A DNA stretch of 64,000 nt, taken from assembly GCF_000382705.1 (NCBI RefSeq), contig NZ_ARQE01000006.1, forward strand, positions 62,001-126,000, read 5' to 3'. The position numbers and the translations under genes are program-made. The notes beneath the pieces were generated by a model that was given only the letters and a program-made list of their open reading frames with translations, did no database searches and was not told where the DNA came from. Origin of the DNA: Aureimonas ureilytica DSM 18598 = NBRC 106430. Its GTDB lineage: Bacteria; Pseudomonadota; Alphaproteobacteria; Rhizobiales; Rhizobiaceae. Positions 27,119 to 37,026 of this stretch are shown one piece after another (the first letter of the stretch is position 1; each line of letters starts with the position of its first letter).

Positions 27119-28975
27119 TCAAGGTAAGGGTTCGGCCGGGCGTGTCAACTCGGGCGAATCCGGCGCGTCCGGTTCGGGGAGGATCGGCGCGTCGTCGGCG
27201 AGAAGCGGCCCGCGCGCGCCCGGCGCGTCGGACTCCGGCCGCAGCAGATGATCCGCGATCGCCTGCGCCGTCACCTCGTCGCCATTGACGACCATCTCCG
27301 CCCCAGCCTGGATCAGCCGTTCGCGCTGTTCGCCCGAGTGAACGCGGGCCGTCACGCGAATTTCGGGATTGGCCGCCTTGGCGGCGGCGATCATAGCAAC
27401 CGCCTCGAAACTGTTGGGAAAGGCGAGAACGAGATCGCGCGCGCCGGCGACATTGGCGGCTTCCAGCACTTCCGACTTCACGGCGTTTCCGACCACGGTC
27501 TCGAAGCCGGCCGCGCGCACCCGCGCGACCCGCTTGTCGGCATCCTCGATCACCACGAAGGACCGGCCGGCATCGGCGAGGCGGCGCGCGATCTTCGAGC
27601 CGACCCGGCCGTAGCCGACGAGCACGAGATGATCGGCGAGATCGGTGCGCCGGAGCACGTCGTCCTCGATCGCGACGCTGCCGCTCGGAATATGCGTCGG
27701 GGCGTCCGGCGTCGGGCCGGGTGCAGCCTCGCCCGCCTCCTCCGCTGGCAGGGCCGGCGCGCTGCGCTCTTGCGATTGCCGCCAGCGATCCACCCAGGCG
27801 AACAGGAACGGGTTGAGGACGATCGAGAGGATCGCGCCGGCGAGGATCAGGTTCTTGGCTTCCGGCGGCAGGATCTTCAGGTTGAGGCCGAGCGTCGCGA
27901 GAATGAAGGAGAACTCGCCGATCTGCGCCAGCGACACGGAGATGGTGAGCGCCGTCGACGTCGGATGCCCGAACAGGCGCACGAGACCGAAGGCGACGAC
28001 CGACTTGCCGATCACGATGATGAGGAGCGTCGCGAGGATCGGCAGCGGGTCCTCGATCAGCGAGAGCGGGTCGAACAACATGCCGACCGACACGAAGAAC
28101 AGGACGGCGAACGCGTCGCGCAGCGGCAGCGAATCCTCCGCCGCGCGATGGCTGAGATCGGACTCGCTCATGATCATGCCGGCGAAGAAGGCGCCGAGCG
28201 CCAGCGACACGCCGAAAAGGCTCGCCGCGCCGAAGGCGACGCCGAGCGCGATGGCGAGCACGGCAAGGCGGAACAATTCGCGCGAGCCGGACGCCGCCGT
28301 CAGTTGCAGAAGCCAGGGGATGAGGCGCCGGCCGACCACGAGCATCAGCACCACGAAGATGCAGAGCTTGAAGATCGTGACGAGGAGAATGCCGGGCACG
28401 CCGAGCCCGAGATCGGTGCCGACCCCGTGGCTGGCGGCCGGCTCGCCCCCGAGCGGACCGGCAAAGGCCGGAAGAAGAACCAGCGCCAGCACCATGGCGA
28501 GGTCTTCGACGATCAGCCAGCCGACGGCGATGCGGCCCCGCCCCGTCTCGATCAGCCGCCTCTCCTGCATGGCGCGCAGAAGCACCACGGTGGAGGCGAC
28601 GGACAGCGCCAGACCGAAGACGAGCCCCGCCCCCATCGTCCAGCCGAGAAGCCAGGCGAGCCCCATGCCGAACAGCGTCGCGGCCGCGATCTGCACGATG
28701 GCGCCCGGCAGCGCGATGGCGCGCACGGACAGGAGATCGCCCAACGAAAAATGAAGGCCGACGCCGAACATCAGGAGAATCACGCCGAGTTCGGAGAGTT
28801 CGCCCGCCAGCCCCTGATCGGCCACGAAGCCCGGCGTGAAGGGCCCGGCGGCGACGCCCGCCAGAAGATAGCCGACGATCGGCGAGGCGCCGAGCCGCTG
28901 CGCGATCATGCCGAGCACGAAGGCGAGGCCCAGACCCGCGACGATGGTTTCGATCAGCGGCATCTCGTGCAGCAT
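27119..28975 (-). CDS. Monovalent cation:proton antiporter-2 (KefB/YbaL type) with TrkA-N domain
   Basis: A 618-residue CPA2-family transporter. About 12 membrane segments fill residues 5-395, with family motifs SPIVGYLLAGVAAGPF at 31-46, ELGVILLMFGVGLHF at 62-76 and FFAGMIMSES at 263-272. An acidic/Pro linker (about 400-440) joins a cytosolic TrkA-N nucleotide-binding domain, whose GYGRVGS is at 454-460. It exchanges K+ (or Na+) for H+ and is gated by NAD(H) or glutathione adducts in relatives. ATG 28975 has GGGAGACG upstream. It is divergent from soxB. Confidence 0.9.
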   Translation of the reverse strand: MLHEMPLIETIVAGLGLAFVLGMIAQRLGASPIVGYLLAGVAAGPFTPGFVADQGLAGELSELGVILLMFGVGLHFSLGDLLSVRAIALPGAIVQIAAATLFGMGLAWLLGWTMGAGLVFGLALSVASTVVLLRAMQERRLIETGRGRIAVGWLIVEDLAMVLALVLLPAFAGPLGGEPAASHGVGTDLGLGVPGILLVTIFKLCIFVVLMLVVGRRLIPWLLQLTAASGSRELFRLAVLAIALGVAFGAASLFGVSLALGAFFAGMIMSESDLSHRAAEDSLPLRDAFAVLFFVSVGMLFDPLSLIEDPLPILATLLIIVIGKSVVAFGLVRLFGHPTSTALTISVSLAQIGEFSFILATLGLNLKILPPEAKNLILAGAILSIVLNPFLFAWVDRWRQSQERSAPALPAEEAGEAAPGPTPDAPTHIPSGSVAIEDDVLRRTDLADHLVLVGYGRVGSKIARRLADAGRSFVVIEDADKRVARVRAAGFETVVGNAVKSEVLEAANVAGARDLVLAFPNSFEAVAMIAAAKAANPEIRVTARVHSGEQRERLIQAGAEMVVNGDEVTAQAIADHLLRPESDAPGARGPLLADDAPILPEPDAPDSPELTRPAEPLP

Positions 28976-29244
28976 CGACGGCGTCTCCCGGCGTTTGAAA
29001 CGACTCCAGTGTCGAGGTGGTCCTTCGGTGTTAGGCGATGGCGGCGCGCGATGCAGCAGAAAAGAGGGAGGACGGTCGGCTTTTTCGCATGCGCGGCAAG
29101 GCATGGGTGAAGGCGCGGACCGGGCTGCGATGTCGCATCGACCAAACATGTCGGATTTGTACAAAACCGACGCCGCTTCCGTCATCGCGCCCCGACTTTT
29201 CCGGGTGCCAATGTCGGGTCCGCACACGCAGATCGGACCGATCC
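28976..29244. promoter_or_regulatory. Divergent control region, soxB side carries TGTCG repeats
   Basis: 269 bp between the divergent antiporter and soxB genes. TGTCGC at 29131-29136 and TGTCGG at 29149-29154 are direct repeats 18 bp apart, and a third TGTCGG occurs at 29212-29217. The same TGTCGC word is repeated upstream of gbcA. They are candidate binding half-sites for the GbdR-type AraC regulator encoded at 37027. Confidence 0.4.
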
Positions 29245-30501
29245 ATGCAAAGATTCTCTGGCCTTTCCGTGATCGCCAAAGCCTTCGGCTCCAATAAGGG
29301 CTGGCAGGCGCAGTGGCGCGACGCGAGCCCCAAGAGCCGCTACGACGTGGTGATCGTCGGCGGCGGCGGGCACGGCCTCGCGACGGCCTATTACCTTGCC
29401 AAGGAGCATGGCATCCGCAATGTCGCGATCCTGGAGAAGGGCTGGATCGGCGGTGGCAACACGGGCCGCAACACCACGATCATCCGCTCGAACTACCTGT
29501 TCGAGGAATCGGCGGCGCTCTACGACCATGCCGTGAAACTGTGGGAAGGCCTCTCGCAGGACCTGAACTACAACGTGATGTTCAGCCCGCGCGGCGTGCT
29601 GATGCTCGCCCATAACATTCACGACATTCAGGTGTTCAAGCGCCATGTCCACGCCAACCGGCTGGCGGGCGTCGACAACGAGTGGCTGACCGCGCAGGAA
29701 TGCAAGGACTACTGCCCGCCGCTGAATATCGACGCCTCCACCATGCGCTATCCCGTGCTCGGCGGCGCGCTGCAGCGGCGTGGCGGCACGGCGCGCCACG
29801 ACGCGGTGGCCTGGGGCTATGCCCGCGCGGCTTCGGCGCTCGGCGTCGACATCATCCAGAACTGCGAGGTCACCGGCATCCGGCGCGGCGCGAACGGCGC
29901 GGTGACGGGCGTCGAGACGACGCGCGGCTCGATCGAGGCCGGCAAGGTCGGCGTCGTGGCGGCGGGCAACACGTCGGTCGTGATGGCGATGGCCGGCCTT
30001 CGCATGCCGCTCGAAAGCTACCCGCTCCAGGCGCTGGTGTCCGAGCCCTTGAAGCCGGTCGTGCCGTGCGTCGTCATGTCCAACACGATCCACGCCTATA
30101 TCTCGCAGTCCGACAAGGGCGAGCTCGTGATCGGCGCGGGAACCGACGCCTACACGTCCTACACCCAGCGCGGCGGCCTCCATATCGCCAACCATACGCT
30201 GGACGCGATCTGCGACCTCTTCCCCGAGTTCCGCCGGGTGCGCATGCTGCGCTCCTGGGGCGGCATCGTGGACGTCACGCCCGACCGCTCCCCTATTCTC
30301 GCCAAGACCACCGTTCCGGGCCTCTACGTCAATTGCGGCTGGGGCACGGGCGGGTTCAAGGCGACGCCGGGCTCCGGCAATCTCTTCGCCCACACGATCG
30401 CGCGCGACGAACCGCACAGGATCAACGCACCCTTCACGATCGAGCGTTTCCGCGATGGCGTGCTGATCGACGAGGCGGCGGCCGCCGCCGTCGCGCACTG
30501 A
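29245..30501 (+). CDS. soxB: Sarcosine oxidase subunit beta
   Basis: A 418-residue FAD/FMN subunit of the heterotetrameric sarcosine oxidase, which converts sarcosine, O2 and THF to glycine, H2O2 and 5,10-methylene-THF. The FAD fold [18 protein letters not shown] starts at residue 35. The sequence [17 protein letters not shown] holds H185, at the position of the histidine that carries covalent FMN in characterised enzymes. A C-terminal [16 protein letters not shown] segment completes the fold. The ATG at 29245 gives the normal N-terminus [10 protein letters not shown]. First gene of soxBDAG. Confidence 0.95.
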   Translation: MQRFSGLSVIAKAFGSNKGWQAQWRDASPKSRYDVVIVGGGGHGLATAYYLAKEHGIRNVAILEKGWIGGGNTGRNTTIIRSNYLFEESAALYDHAVKLWEGLSQDLNYNVMFSPRGVLMLAHNIHDIQVFKRHVHANRLAGVDNEWLTAQECKDYCPPLNIDASTMRYPVLGGALQRRGGTARHDAVAWGYARAASALGVDIIQNCEVTGIRRGANGAVTGVETTRGSIEAGKVGVVAAGNTSVVMAMAGLRMPLESYPLQALVSEPLKPVVPCVVMSNTIHAYISQSDKGELVIGAGTDAYTSYTQRGGLHIANHTLDAICDLFPEFRRVRMLRSWGGIVDVTPDRSPILAKTTVPGLYVNCGWGTGGFKATPGSGNLFAHTIARDEPHRINAPFTIERFRDGVLIDEAAAAAVAH

Positions 30502-30532
30502 CCCGACCCCTCCTCCCCGCGAGGCCGACCCG

Positions 30533-30874
30533 ATGCTTCTGATTACCTGCCCCTATTGCGGCCCCCGCCCCGAACTTGAATTCCGCTATGCCGGCGAAGC
30601 CCATGTCGTGCGCGCCGAGACGCCGTCCGACGTCGGCGCCGAGGCATGGGGCGAGTTCCTCTACACCCGCGCCAATCCGCGCGGCCTCCATGCCGAGCGC
30701 TGGCGCCACATTCATGGCTGCGCGCGCTTCTTCAACGCGCTGCGCGACACGCGGACCGACTTCTTCACCGCGACCTACAAGGTCGGCGAGCCGAGGCCGG
30801 ACGGCGCGGAAGCGCATCAGCCCGCGCTCAGCGGCGACAATGTCGGCACCTGGTCCGGGGAGGTCGCCCGATGA
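30533..30874 (+). CDS. soxD: Sarcosine oxidase subunit delta
   Basis: A 113-residue zinc-binding subunit. C6 and C9 (TCPYCG) and H59 and C63 (HIHGCARFF) fall at the zinc-ligand positions of the characterised tetrameric enzyme. The stop overlaps the soxA start (ATGA). The C-terminal 25 residues are variable. It stabilises the soxA/B core and links the channel between active sites. Confidence 0.95.
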   Translation: MLLITCPYCGPRPELEFRYAGEAHVVRAETPSDVGAEAWGEFLYTRANPRGLHAERWRHIHGCARFFNALRDTRTDFFTATYKVGEPRPDGAEAHQPALSGDNVGTWSGEVAR

Positions 30875-33846
30875 ACCGCTTCCGCACCTCCTCCGGCGGG
30901 CGGATCGACCGCTCGGTCGCCGTTCCCTTTACTTTCGACGGCGAGACCTATCGCGGCTACGAGGGCGACACGCTGGCCTCCGCCCTGATCGCCAACGGCG
31001 TTCATCTTCTCGGCCGCTCGTTCAAATATCACCGCCCGCGCGGCATCGTGACCGCCGGCTCGGAAGAGCCGAACGCGCTCGTCACCGTGAAACGGGACGC
31101 GGCCCGCGTCGCCCCGAACCTTCGCGCCACGCAGGTCGAGCTTTATTCCGGCCTCTCGGCGGAAAGCCAGAACCGCTGGCCCTCGCTCAACTACGACGTC
31201 GGCGCCGTGAACGACGTGATGGGCAAGTTCCTATCGGCCGGCTTCTACTACAAGACCTTCATGTGGCCGCGCTCGGCCTGGGAGAAGCTCTACGAGCCCT
31301 TCATCCGTCGCGCGGCGGGCCTCGGCAATGCGCCGACCCTGCCCGACCCAGACCATTACGCCCAGCGTTTCGCCCATTGCGAGGTGCTGGTGGTCGGTGC
31401 CGGCCCGGCCGGCCTCGCCGCCGCCCTCGCCGCCTCGGAAGATGCCTCGCAGCGCGTGATCCTCTGCGACGAGCAGAGCGAGATGGGCGGCTGGCTCCTG
31501 CACGAGACGGGCGCCGCGATCGACGGCCACACGCCGCCGCTCTTTGCCATGCACATGCTGCACAAGCTGCGTGCCCGGCCGAACGTGACGCTCCTGCCGC
31601 GCACGACGGCTTTCGGCTTCTACCCGCACAATCTCGTCGGCCTCACCGAGCGCGTCACCGAGCATCTCTCCGTGCCGGCCGCCCATCTCCCGCGCGAGCG
31701 GATGTGGCAGGTGCGCGCCGGGCGGATCGTGTTTGCCACCGGCTCGATCGAGCGCCCCCTCGTCTTCCCCGACAACGACCGCCCGGGCATTCTCATGGCG
31801 GAAGCCGCGCGCCTCTACGCGCTGCGCTACGGCGCGCTTCCGGGCCTCCGCGCCGTGGTGTTCACGGCGGGCGACAGCGCCTATCGCGCCGCGCTCGACC
31901 TGAAGGCCCTCGGTGTCGAGATCGCCGCGATCGCGGATCTGCGCGACGCGCCGAACGGGCCCTATGTCGAGAAGGCGCGCGCGGCGGGCATTCCCATCTA
32001 TCCGGGCACCTCGGTGTCCGCGACGTCGGGCCGCCTGCGCATCCGCTCCGCGACGCTCGCCCGCAGGGGCTGGACGCAGGGCGAGACGGTGGAGTGCGAC
32101 TGCCTTCTCATGTCCGGCGGCTTCACGCCGACCATCTCGCTCTTCTCCCAGTCGCGCGGCAAGATGCGCTGGGACGAGGCGGTGGAAGCCTATGTGCCGG
32201 CCGAATCCGTCGAGAACGAGTGCTCGGTGGGCGCCTGCCGGGGCGTGTTCGACCTTGCCGGCGCGCTGGCGGACGGGCACGCGGCGGGTGGCAGTGGCGA
32301 TGCGACCCCCTATCAGGTCGAGGAAGAGCCGGTCGGTCATGCCGCGTTCCGGGGCGCGACGTTCCACAATCGCGATCCGCGCAAGGTGAAGGCCTTCGTG
32401 GACTTCCAGAACGACGTGACCGCCAAGGACGTGCGGCTTGCGACGCAGGAGGGCTTCCGCTCCATCGAGCATGTGAAGCGCTACACCACGACCGGCATGG
32501 CGACCGACCAGGGCCGCCTGTCCAACATCAACGCGCTCGCCATCGTCTCGCAGGAGCTGAAGCGGCCGGAAACCGCGATCGGCCTCACCACTTTCCGTCC
32601 GCCCTACTCGCCGACGACCTTCGGCAATTTCGCCGGCATCGCGCGCGGGCCTTTGTTCGACCCGGTGCGCACCACGCCGATTCACGAATGGGCCGTCGAG
32701 AACGGCGCGCATTTCGAGGATGTCGGCATCTGGAAGCGCGCGCATTTCTTCCCGAAGCCCGGCGAGGATCTGCACGCGGCGGTCGCGCGCGAATGCCGCG
32801 CGGTGCGCTCCGGCGTCGGCATTTTCGACGCGTCGACGCTCGGCAAGATCGAAGTCGTGGGGCCGGACGCGGCGGAATTCGTGGACCGGCTCTACACCAA
32901 CCCGTTCAAGAAGCTGGCGGTCGGCAGCCTGCGCTATGGCGTCATGCTGCGCGAGGACGGGTTCGTCATGGATGACGGCGTCGTCGCGCGCATCGCCGAA
33001 GACCGCTTCCACCTGACCACCACGACCGGCGGCGCGCCGCGCGTCCTCAACCACATGGAGGACTATCTCCAGACCGAATTCCCCGATCTCGACGTCTGGC
33101 TGACTTCGACCACCGAGGAATGGGCGACGATCGCCGTGCAGGGGCCGGATGCCCGCCGCGTCATCGAACCCCTGGTGGAAGGGGTCGATCTCTCCAAGGA
33201 CGCCATGCCGCACATGACCTGGCGCGCGGGGCGGATCGCGGGGGCGCCGATGCGCCTGTGGCGCGTCTCCTTCACCGGCGAACTCGGCTTCGAGATCAAC
33301 GTGCCGGCAAGCGAAGGCCGGCGCGTCTGGGAGGCCGTCTTCGCGGCCGGCCAGCCTTTCGGCATCACGCCCTACGGCACGGAAACGATGCACGTCCAGC
33401 GCGCCGAGAAGGGCTATATCATCGTCGGCCAGGAAACCGACGGAACGGCGGTGCCGGACGATGTCGGCCTCGGCTGGGCCGTCGCCAAGAAGAAGCACGA
33501 CTTCGTCGGCATGCGCTCGCTCGCCCGGCCCGCACTCTCGGCGAAAGATCGCAAGCAGATGGTCGGCCTTCTGACAAGCGAGCCGGGGACCATCCTGGAA
33601 GAAGGCGCGCAGGTCGTCGACCACGTGCCCAATGCCGGTGCGGCCGCGACCATCCCCGCGCTCGGCCATGTCACCTCGTCCTATCGCTCCGAAACGCTCG
33701 GCCGCTCGATCGCGCTCGCCCTCGTTCGCAACGGGCGCGCCCGGATCGGCGAGACGGTGGACATTCCCATGCCCGGCGGGCGCATTCCCGCCGTGATCGT
33801 CGATCCCGTGTTCCACGACAAAGCCAATGAGCGCCTCGATGCTTGA
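30871..33846 (+). CDS. soxA: Sarcosine oxidase subunit alpha
   Basis: A 991-residue subunit. The N-terminal Fer2-like domain (about 10-100, GRSFKYHRPRGIVTAG) is followed by an NAD-binding/FAD-type domain with VVGAGPAGLAAALAA at about 175-189. The C-terminal third (about 600-985) is a GcvT-like folate domain that captures the methyl group as methylene-THF. The ATG is fixed by its overlap with the soxD stop; the upstream in-frame extension is discarded. Length is typical. It overlaps the start of soxG by 20 bases. Confidence 0.95.
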   Translation: MNRFRTSSGGRIDRSVAVPFTFDGETYRGYEGDTLASALIANGVHLLGRSFKYHRPRGIVTAGSEEPNALVTVKRDAARVAPNLRATQVELYSGLSAESQNRWPSLNYDVGAVNDVMGKFLSAGFYYKTFMWPRSAWEKLYEPFIRRAAGLGNAPTLPDPDHYAQRFAHCEVLVVGAGPAGLAAALAASEDASQRVILCDEQSEMGGWLLHETGAAIDGHTPPLFAMHMLHKLRARPNVTLLPRTTAFGFYPHNLVGLTERVTEHLSVPAAHLPRERMWQVRAGRIVFATGSIERPLVFPDNDRPGILMAEAARLYALRYGALPGLRAVVFTAGDSAYRAALDLKALGVEIAAIADLRDAPNGPYVEKARAAGIPIYPGTSVSATSGRLRIRSATLARRGWTQGETVECDCLLMSGGFTPTISLFSQSRGKMRWDEAVEAYVPAESVENECSVGACRGVFDLAGALADGHAAGGSGDATPYQVEEEPVGHAAFRGATFHNRDPRKVKAFVDFQNDVTAKDVRLATQEGFRSIEHVKRYTTTGMATDQGRLSNINALAIVSQELKRPETAIGLTTFRPPYSPTTFGNFAGIARGPLFDPVRTTPIHEWAVENGAHFEDVGIWKRAHFFPKPGEDLHAAVARECRAVRSGVGIFDASTLGKIEVVGPDAAEFVDRLYTNPFKKLAVGSLRYGVMLREDGFVMDDGVVARIAEDRFHLTTTTGGAPRVLNHMEDYLQTEFPDLDVWLTSTTEEWATIAVQGPDARRVIEPLVEGVDLSKDAMPHMTWRAGRIAGAPMRLWRVSFTGELGFEINVPASEGRRVWEAVFAAGQPFGITPYGTETMHVQRAEKGYIIVGQETDGTAVPDDVGLGWAVAKKKHDFVGMRSLARPALSAKDRKQMVGLLTSEPGTILEEGAQVVDHVPNAGAAATIPALGHVTSSYRSETLGRSIALALVRNGRARIGETVDIPMPGGRIPAVIVDPVFHDKANERLDA

Positions 33847-34411
33847 CGCTGTCGCGATCTCCCCCGGTCCTCGGCCCATCACCCTGCCCTTCGGCTCGGC
33901 GAACTCCCCCGTCCGCATCGAAGCGATCGGCTCTCGCGCCCGCTTCGCGCTGCGCCTGCGCGACGAGGCGGGCATTGCGAGCCTCGGCGAGCGCTTCGGC
34001 GTCGCCCTGCCGCGCGAGGCCTGCCGTTTCAACGAGCAGGGCGAGCGGCGCGCGCTGTGGCTCGGGCCCGACGAATGGTTGCTCGTTGCGCCCTATGACG
34101 AGGCGACGAGGCTCGGTGAAGAGCTGGAAGCCGGATTGAGCGGCGTCGCCCATTCGCTGGTCGAGGTCAGCCATCGCTCGCTCGGCTTCACGCTGTCGGG
34201 TCGTGCGGCCGAAAGCGTCCTGGCGAGCGGCTGCCCGCTCGATCTCGATCGGCGCGCCTTTCCGGTCGGCATGGCGACGCGCACGGTTCTCGGCAAGACC
34301 GAGATCATCCTGCAACGAACCGGCCATGAGAGCTTTCAGATCGACGTCTGGCGCTCGTTTGTGGGGTACACGCTGGGCTATCTGATCGAGGCCGCCCGCC
34401 AGCACGGGTGA
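33827..34411 (+). CDS. soxG: Sarcosine oxidase subunit gamma
   Basis: A 194-residue subunit with a GcvT-like small fold (LWLGPDEWLLVAP, LVEVSHRSLGFTLSGR, TEIILQRTGHESFQIDVWRSF). It begins inside the end of soxA, either at 33827 or at the ATG 33839; both lie in the overlap. It is the last gene of soxBDAG, and a strong stem-loop follows 20 bp downstream. Confidence 0.92.
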   Translation: MSASMLDAVAISPGPRPITLPFGSANSPVRIEAIGSRARFALRLRDEAGIASLGERFGVALPREACRFNEQGERRALWLGPDEWLLVAPYDEATRLGEELEAGLSGVAHSLVEVSHRSLGFTLSGRAAESVLASGCPLDLDRRAFPVGMATRTVLGKTEIILQRTGHESFQIDVWRSFVGYTLGYLIEAARQHG

Positions 34412-34431
34412 CCGCTCGGACACGTTCCAAA

Positions 34432-34468
34432 GCGGCGTCGGCCCAGCGGCCGGCGCCGCTTCGCATTT
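34432..34468 (+). terminator. Likely terminator after soxG
   Basis: A 12-bp stem (34432-34443 paired with 34448-34459, one G-T wobble, loop CAGC) is followed by TTCGCATTTG. The T-tract is weak, but the stem is very strong and directly follows the sox operon. Confidence 0.6.
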
Positions 34469-34534
34469 GCGCCATACCAACCCCTAACCCCTTCGCATTG
34501 CACAAAAAATCGGCGCCGCGACTAAGTTCGGTCA

Positions 34535-34562
34535 TGTCGCGTTTTTGACAGTTTCTGTCGCG
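34535..34562 (+). promoter_or_regulatory. Direct TGTCGCG repeats upstream of gbcA
   Basis: TGTCGCG occurs at 34535-34541 and again at 34556-34562, exactly 21 bp apart (two helical turns), the usual layout of AraC-family binding sites. A TTGACA lies between them at 34545-34550, and GACAG/CTGTC form a small palindrome there. The gbcA ATG is about 70 bp downstream. It is a candidate GbdR site. Confidence 0.55.
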
Positions 34563-34633
34563 AATATGGAAGTCGCTGCTTCGGAATGGTTCCAGACTGA
34601 TCGACGTCGCCACCCGTTCCTGGGGAACCGTCA

Positions 34634-35908
34634 ATGCTGGACCGCACCGCTCCGCCGCTGCTTTCGCTGATTCGCCGACGCCGGCCCGGCTACACGCTGG
34701 AAGCCCCGTTCTACACCAGCCCCGAGATCTTCGCCGCCGATCTGGAGGCGATCTTCGAGCAGACCTGGCTCTTCGTCGGCGTCGAGCCGGATGTACCCGA
34801 GCCGGGCGACGCGATGACGGTGGATATCGGCGCGAACGCGATCCTGATCGTGCGCGACGACGACATGCAGGTCCGCGCCTTCCACAATGTCTGCCGCCAC
34901 CGCGGCGCGCGCCTCGTTCACGACGAGAAGACGACCGTCGGCAATCTCGTCTGCCGCTACCATTCCTGGACCTACGATCTCTCCGGCGCGCTGATTCATG
35001 CCGAGCACATGGGCGAAGGTTTCGACCGCAAGTGCCATGGCTTGAAGCCCGTCCATATCCGTTCGCTCGAAGGCCTGATCTTCATCTGCCTCGCGGACGA
35101 GCCGCCGGCCGATTTCGACGAGATGGCCGCCGCGATGGGTCCCTATCTCGCGCCGCACGACATCCGAAACAGCAAGGTCGCCTACCAGCACGATCTGATC
35201 GAGCCGGGCAACTGGAAGCTGACGATGGAGAACAACCGCGAGTGCTACCATTGCGGGGCGAACCATCCCGAACTGACCGTGCCGCTCTTCGCCTACGGCT
35301 TCGGCTTCGCGCCGGAAGAGCTGGACGAAGCCGAGCGCGCCCAGGCCGAGCGCTACGGCTGCCTCGTCGACAACAGCCATGCCGACTGGGAAAAGGCGGG
35401 CATTCCGAGCCGGATGCTGGAGCATCTGGACGACATGGTGACGGGCTATCGCACTGAGCGCCTGCCGCTCGACGGTGACGGCGAGTCCCACACGATGGAC
35501 ACCAAGGCGGCCTGCCGCATTCCCATGGGCCAGTTTCCGAGCGCCCGGATGGGCGGCCTGCATTTCTGGACCCAGCCCAATTCCTGGCACCATTTCATGG
35601 GCGATCACGCCGTCACCTTCTCGGTGATCCCGATCGACGCCGAGCACTCGCTCCTGCGCACGAAATGGCTGGTCCATAAGGACGCGGTGGAGGGCGTGGA
35701 TTACGACCTCGAAAATCTCATCAGCGTCTGGATGGCCACGAACGCGCAGGATTCCGAGCTCGTCGGCTTCTGCCAGAAGGGCGCGCGCACCGCCGCCTAC
35801 GAGCCCGGCCCCTATTCGCCGCACACCGAGATGCTCGTGGAGAAGTTCTGCAACTGGTATGTCGGGCGAATGCGCGCGCATTTCGACCCGTCCGCCCCGG
35901 AAGGCTGA
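34634..35908 (+). CDS. gbcA: Glycine betaine monooxygenase, Rieske oxygenase subunit
   Basis: A 424-residue Rieske/mononuclear iron oxygenase that demethylates glycine betaine to dimethylglycine with release of formaldehyde. The Rieske ligands are C87/H89 and C107/H110 (CRHRG and CRYHSW). Mononuclear iron ligands include H206 and H211 in NRECYHCGANH. Very similar in layout to GbcA of Pseudomonas and to choline/carnitine-type Rieske enzymes. The gbcB reductase follows after 10 bp. A sox terminator separates it from soxG, so it starts its own operon. Confidence 0.92.
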   Translation: MLDRTAPPLLSLIRRRRPGYTLEAPFYTSPEIFAADLEAIFEQTWLFVGVEPDVPEPGDAMTVDIGANAILIVRDDDMQVRAFHNVCRHRGARLVHDEKTTVGNLVCRYHSWTYDLSGALIHAEHMGEGFDRKCHGLKPVHIRSLEGLIFICLADEPPADFDEMAAAMGPYLAPHDIRNSKVAYQHDLIEPGNWKLTMENNRECYHCGANHPELTVPLFAYGFGFAPEELDEAERAQAERYGCLVDNSHADWEKAGIPSRMLEHLDDMVTGYRTERLPLDGDGESHTMDTKAACRIPMGQFPSARMGGLHFWTQPNSWHHFMGDHAVTFSVIPIDAEHSLLRTKWLVHKDAVEGVDYDLENLISVWMATNAQDSELVGFCQKGARTAAYEPGPYSPHTEMLVEKFCNWYVGRMRAHFDPSAPEG

Positions 35909-35918
35909 GGGCCGCGCC

Positions 35919-37022
35919 ATGGACACGCCCAACGCTCCCCAGCCGACCGGCTTCCACCATTGGGACCCGGAAGAGGACGACGTTCTCGTCTGCCGCGCCG
36001 TGCGCGAGGAAACCGCCGACGTGAAGACCTTCGTCTTCGCGCCGCGCACCCGTCGGCAATTCGTCTTCGATCCCGGCCAGTTCCTGACCTTCGAATTCGA
36101 GATCGACGGCGAGACCATCTATCGCTGCTACACGATCTCCGCCTCGCCGACCCGCCCCGACACCTGCGCCATCACCGTGAAGCGCGTGCCGAACGGCCCG
36201 GTGTCGAACTGGCTGCACGATCATTTCAAGCCGGGCATGAGCCTCAAGGCCACCGGCCCGATGGGCGAGTTCTCCTGGGCGCGCCATGGCTCGGCGACGG
36301 GCAAGTATCTCCTGGTTTCGGGCGGCAGCGGCGTCACGCCGATGATGTCCATGACCCGCTCGGCCTACGATCTGGCGGAAATCCGCAACGTCGTGTTCCT
36401 CCACGCCGCGCGTACGCCGGCCGACATCGTGTTCGAGGACGAACTGGCCGTGATGAGCCGACGCAACCGCTCGATCCGCGTCGCCCATATCTGCGAGGCG
36501 GACGCGCCCGGCCATGGCTGGACCGGCTTTCGCGGCCGCCTTACGCTCGGCATGCTGGAAGCCGCCGCGCCGGATTTCCGCGAGCGCGAGGTCTTCGTCT
36601 GCGGCCCCGTGCCCTTCATGTCGGCGGTGCGCGCGATCCTCAAGGAGGCCGGGCTCGACATGAGCCGGTATCACGAGGAAAGCTTCAACTTCGAGGACCT
36701 GTCGGCCGGCGCGCAGGCCGAGGTGCAGACCGCGACCGACGAGATGGCGCCCGCCGCGCGCACCTTCCGCATCGAATTCGCCAAGACCAAGCGCGTGGTG
36801 GAATGCCCGGAGGACATGCCGATCCTCGAGGCCGCGCGGCGCGCGGGCCTGCGCCTACCCTCCTCCTGCACCAAGGGACTGTGTGGCACCTGCAAGTCCA
36901 AGAAAGTGTCTGGTGACGTCGAGATGAACCACCAGGGCGGCATCCGGCAGCGCGAGATCGACGCCGGCCAGATCCTCATCTGCTGCGCCCAGCCCCGCTC
37001 CGACGTCGTGATCGAGCGGTGA
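35919..37022 (+). CDS. gbcB: Glycine betaine monooxygenase, reductase subunit
   Basis: A 367-residue flavin/ferredoxin reductase that feeds electrons from NAD(P)H to GbcA. An FAD domain (about 25-130, YRCYTISASPTRPDTCAITVKR) and an NAD domain (YLLVSGGSGVTPMMSM) lead to a C-terminal plant-type 2Fe-2S domain with C317, C322, C325 and C355. The ATG at 35919 is chosen over a longer frame that overlaps gbcA. Confidence 0.93.
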   Translation: MDTPNAPQPTGFHHWDPEEDDVLVCRAVREETADVKTFVFAPRTRRQFVFDPGQFLTFEFEIDGETIYRCYTISASPTRPDTCAITVKRVPNGPVSNWLHDHFKPGMSLKATGPMGEFSWARHGSATGKYLLVSGGSGVTPMMSMTRSAYDLAEIRNVVFLHAARTPADIVFEDELAVMSRRNRSIRVAHICEADAPGHGWTGFRGRLTLGMLEAAAPDFREREVFVCGPVPFMSAVRAILKEAGLDMSRYHEESFNFEDLSAGAQAEVQTATDEMAPAARTFRIEFAKTKRVVECPEDMPILEAARRAGLRLPSSCTKGLCGTCKSKKVSGDVEMNHQGGIRQREIDAGQILICCAQPRSDVVIER

Positions 37023-37026
37023 CGCC

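Noticed and set aside
30646-30870. N-terminal extension of soxA within soxD
   Set aside because: The extension is low-complexity and reads through soxD; the ATG at 30871 overlaps the soxD stop and matches the family start.
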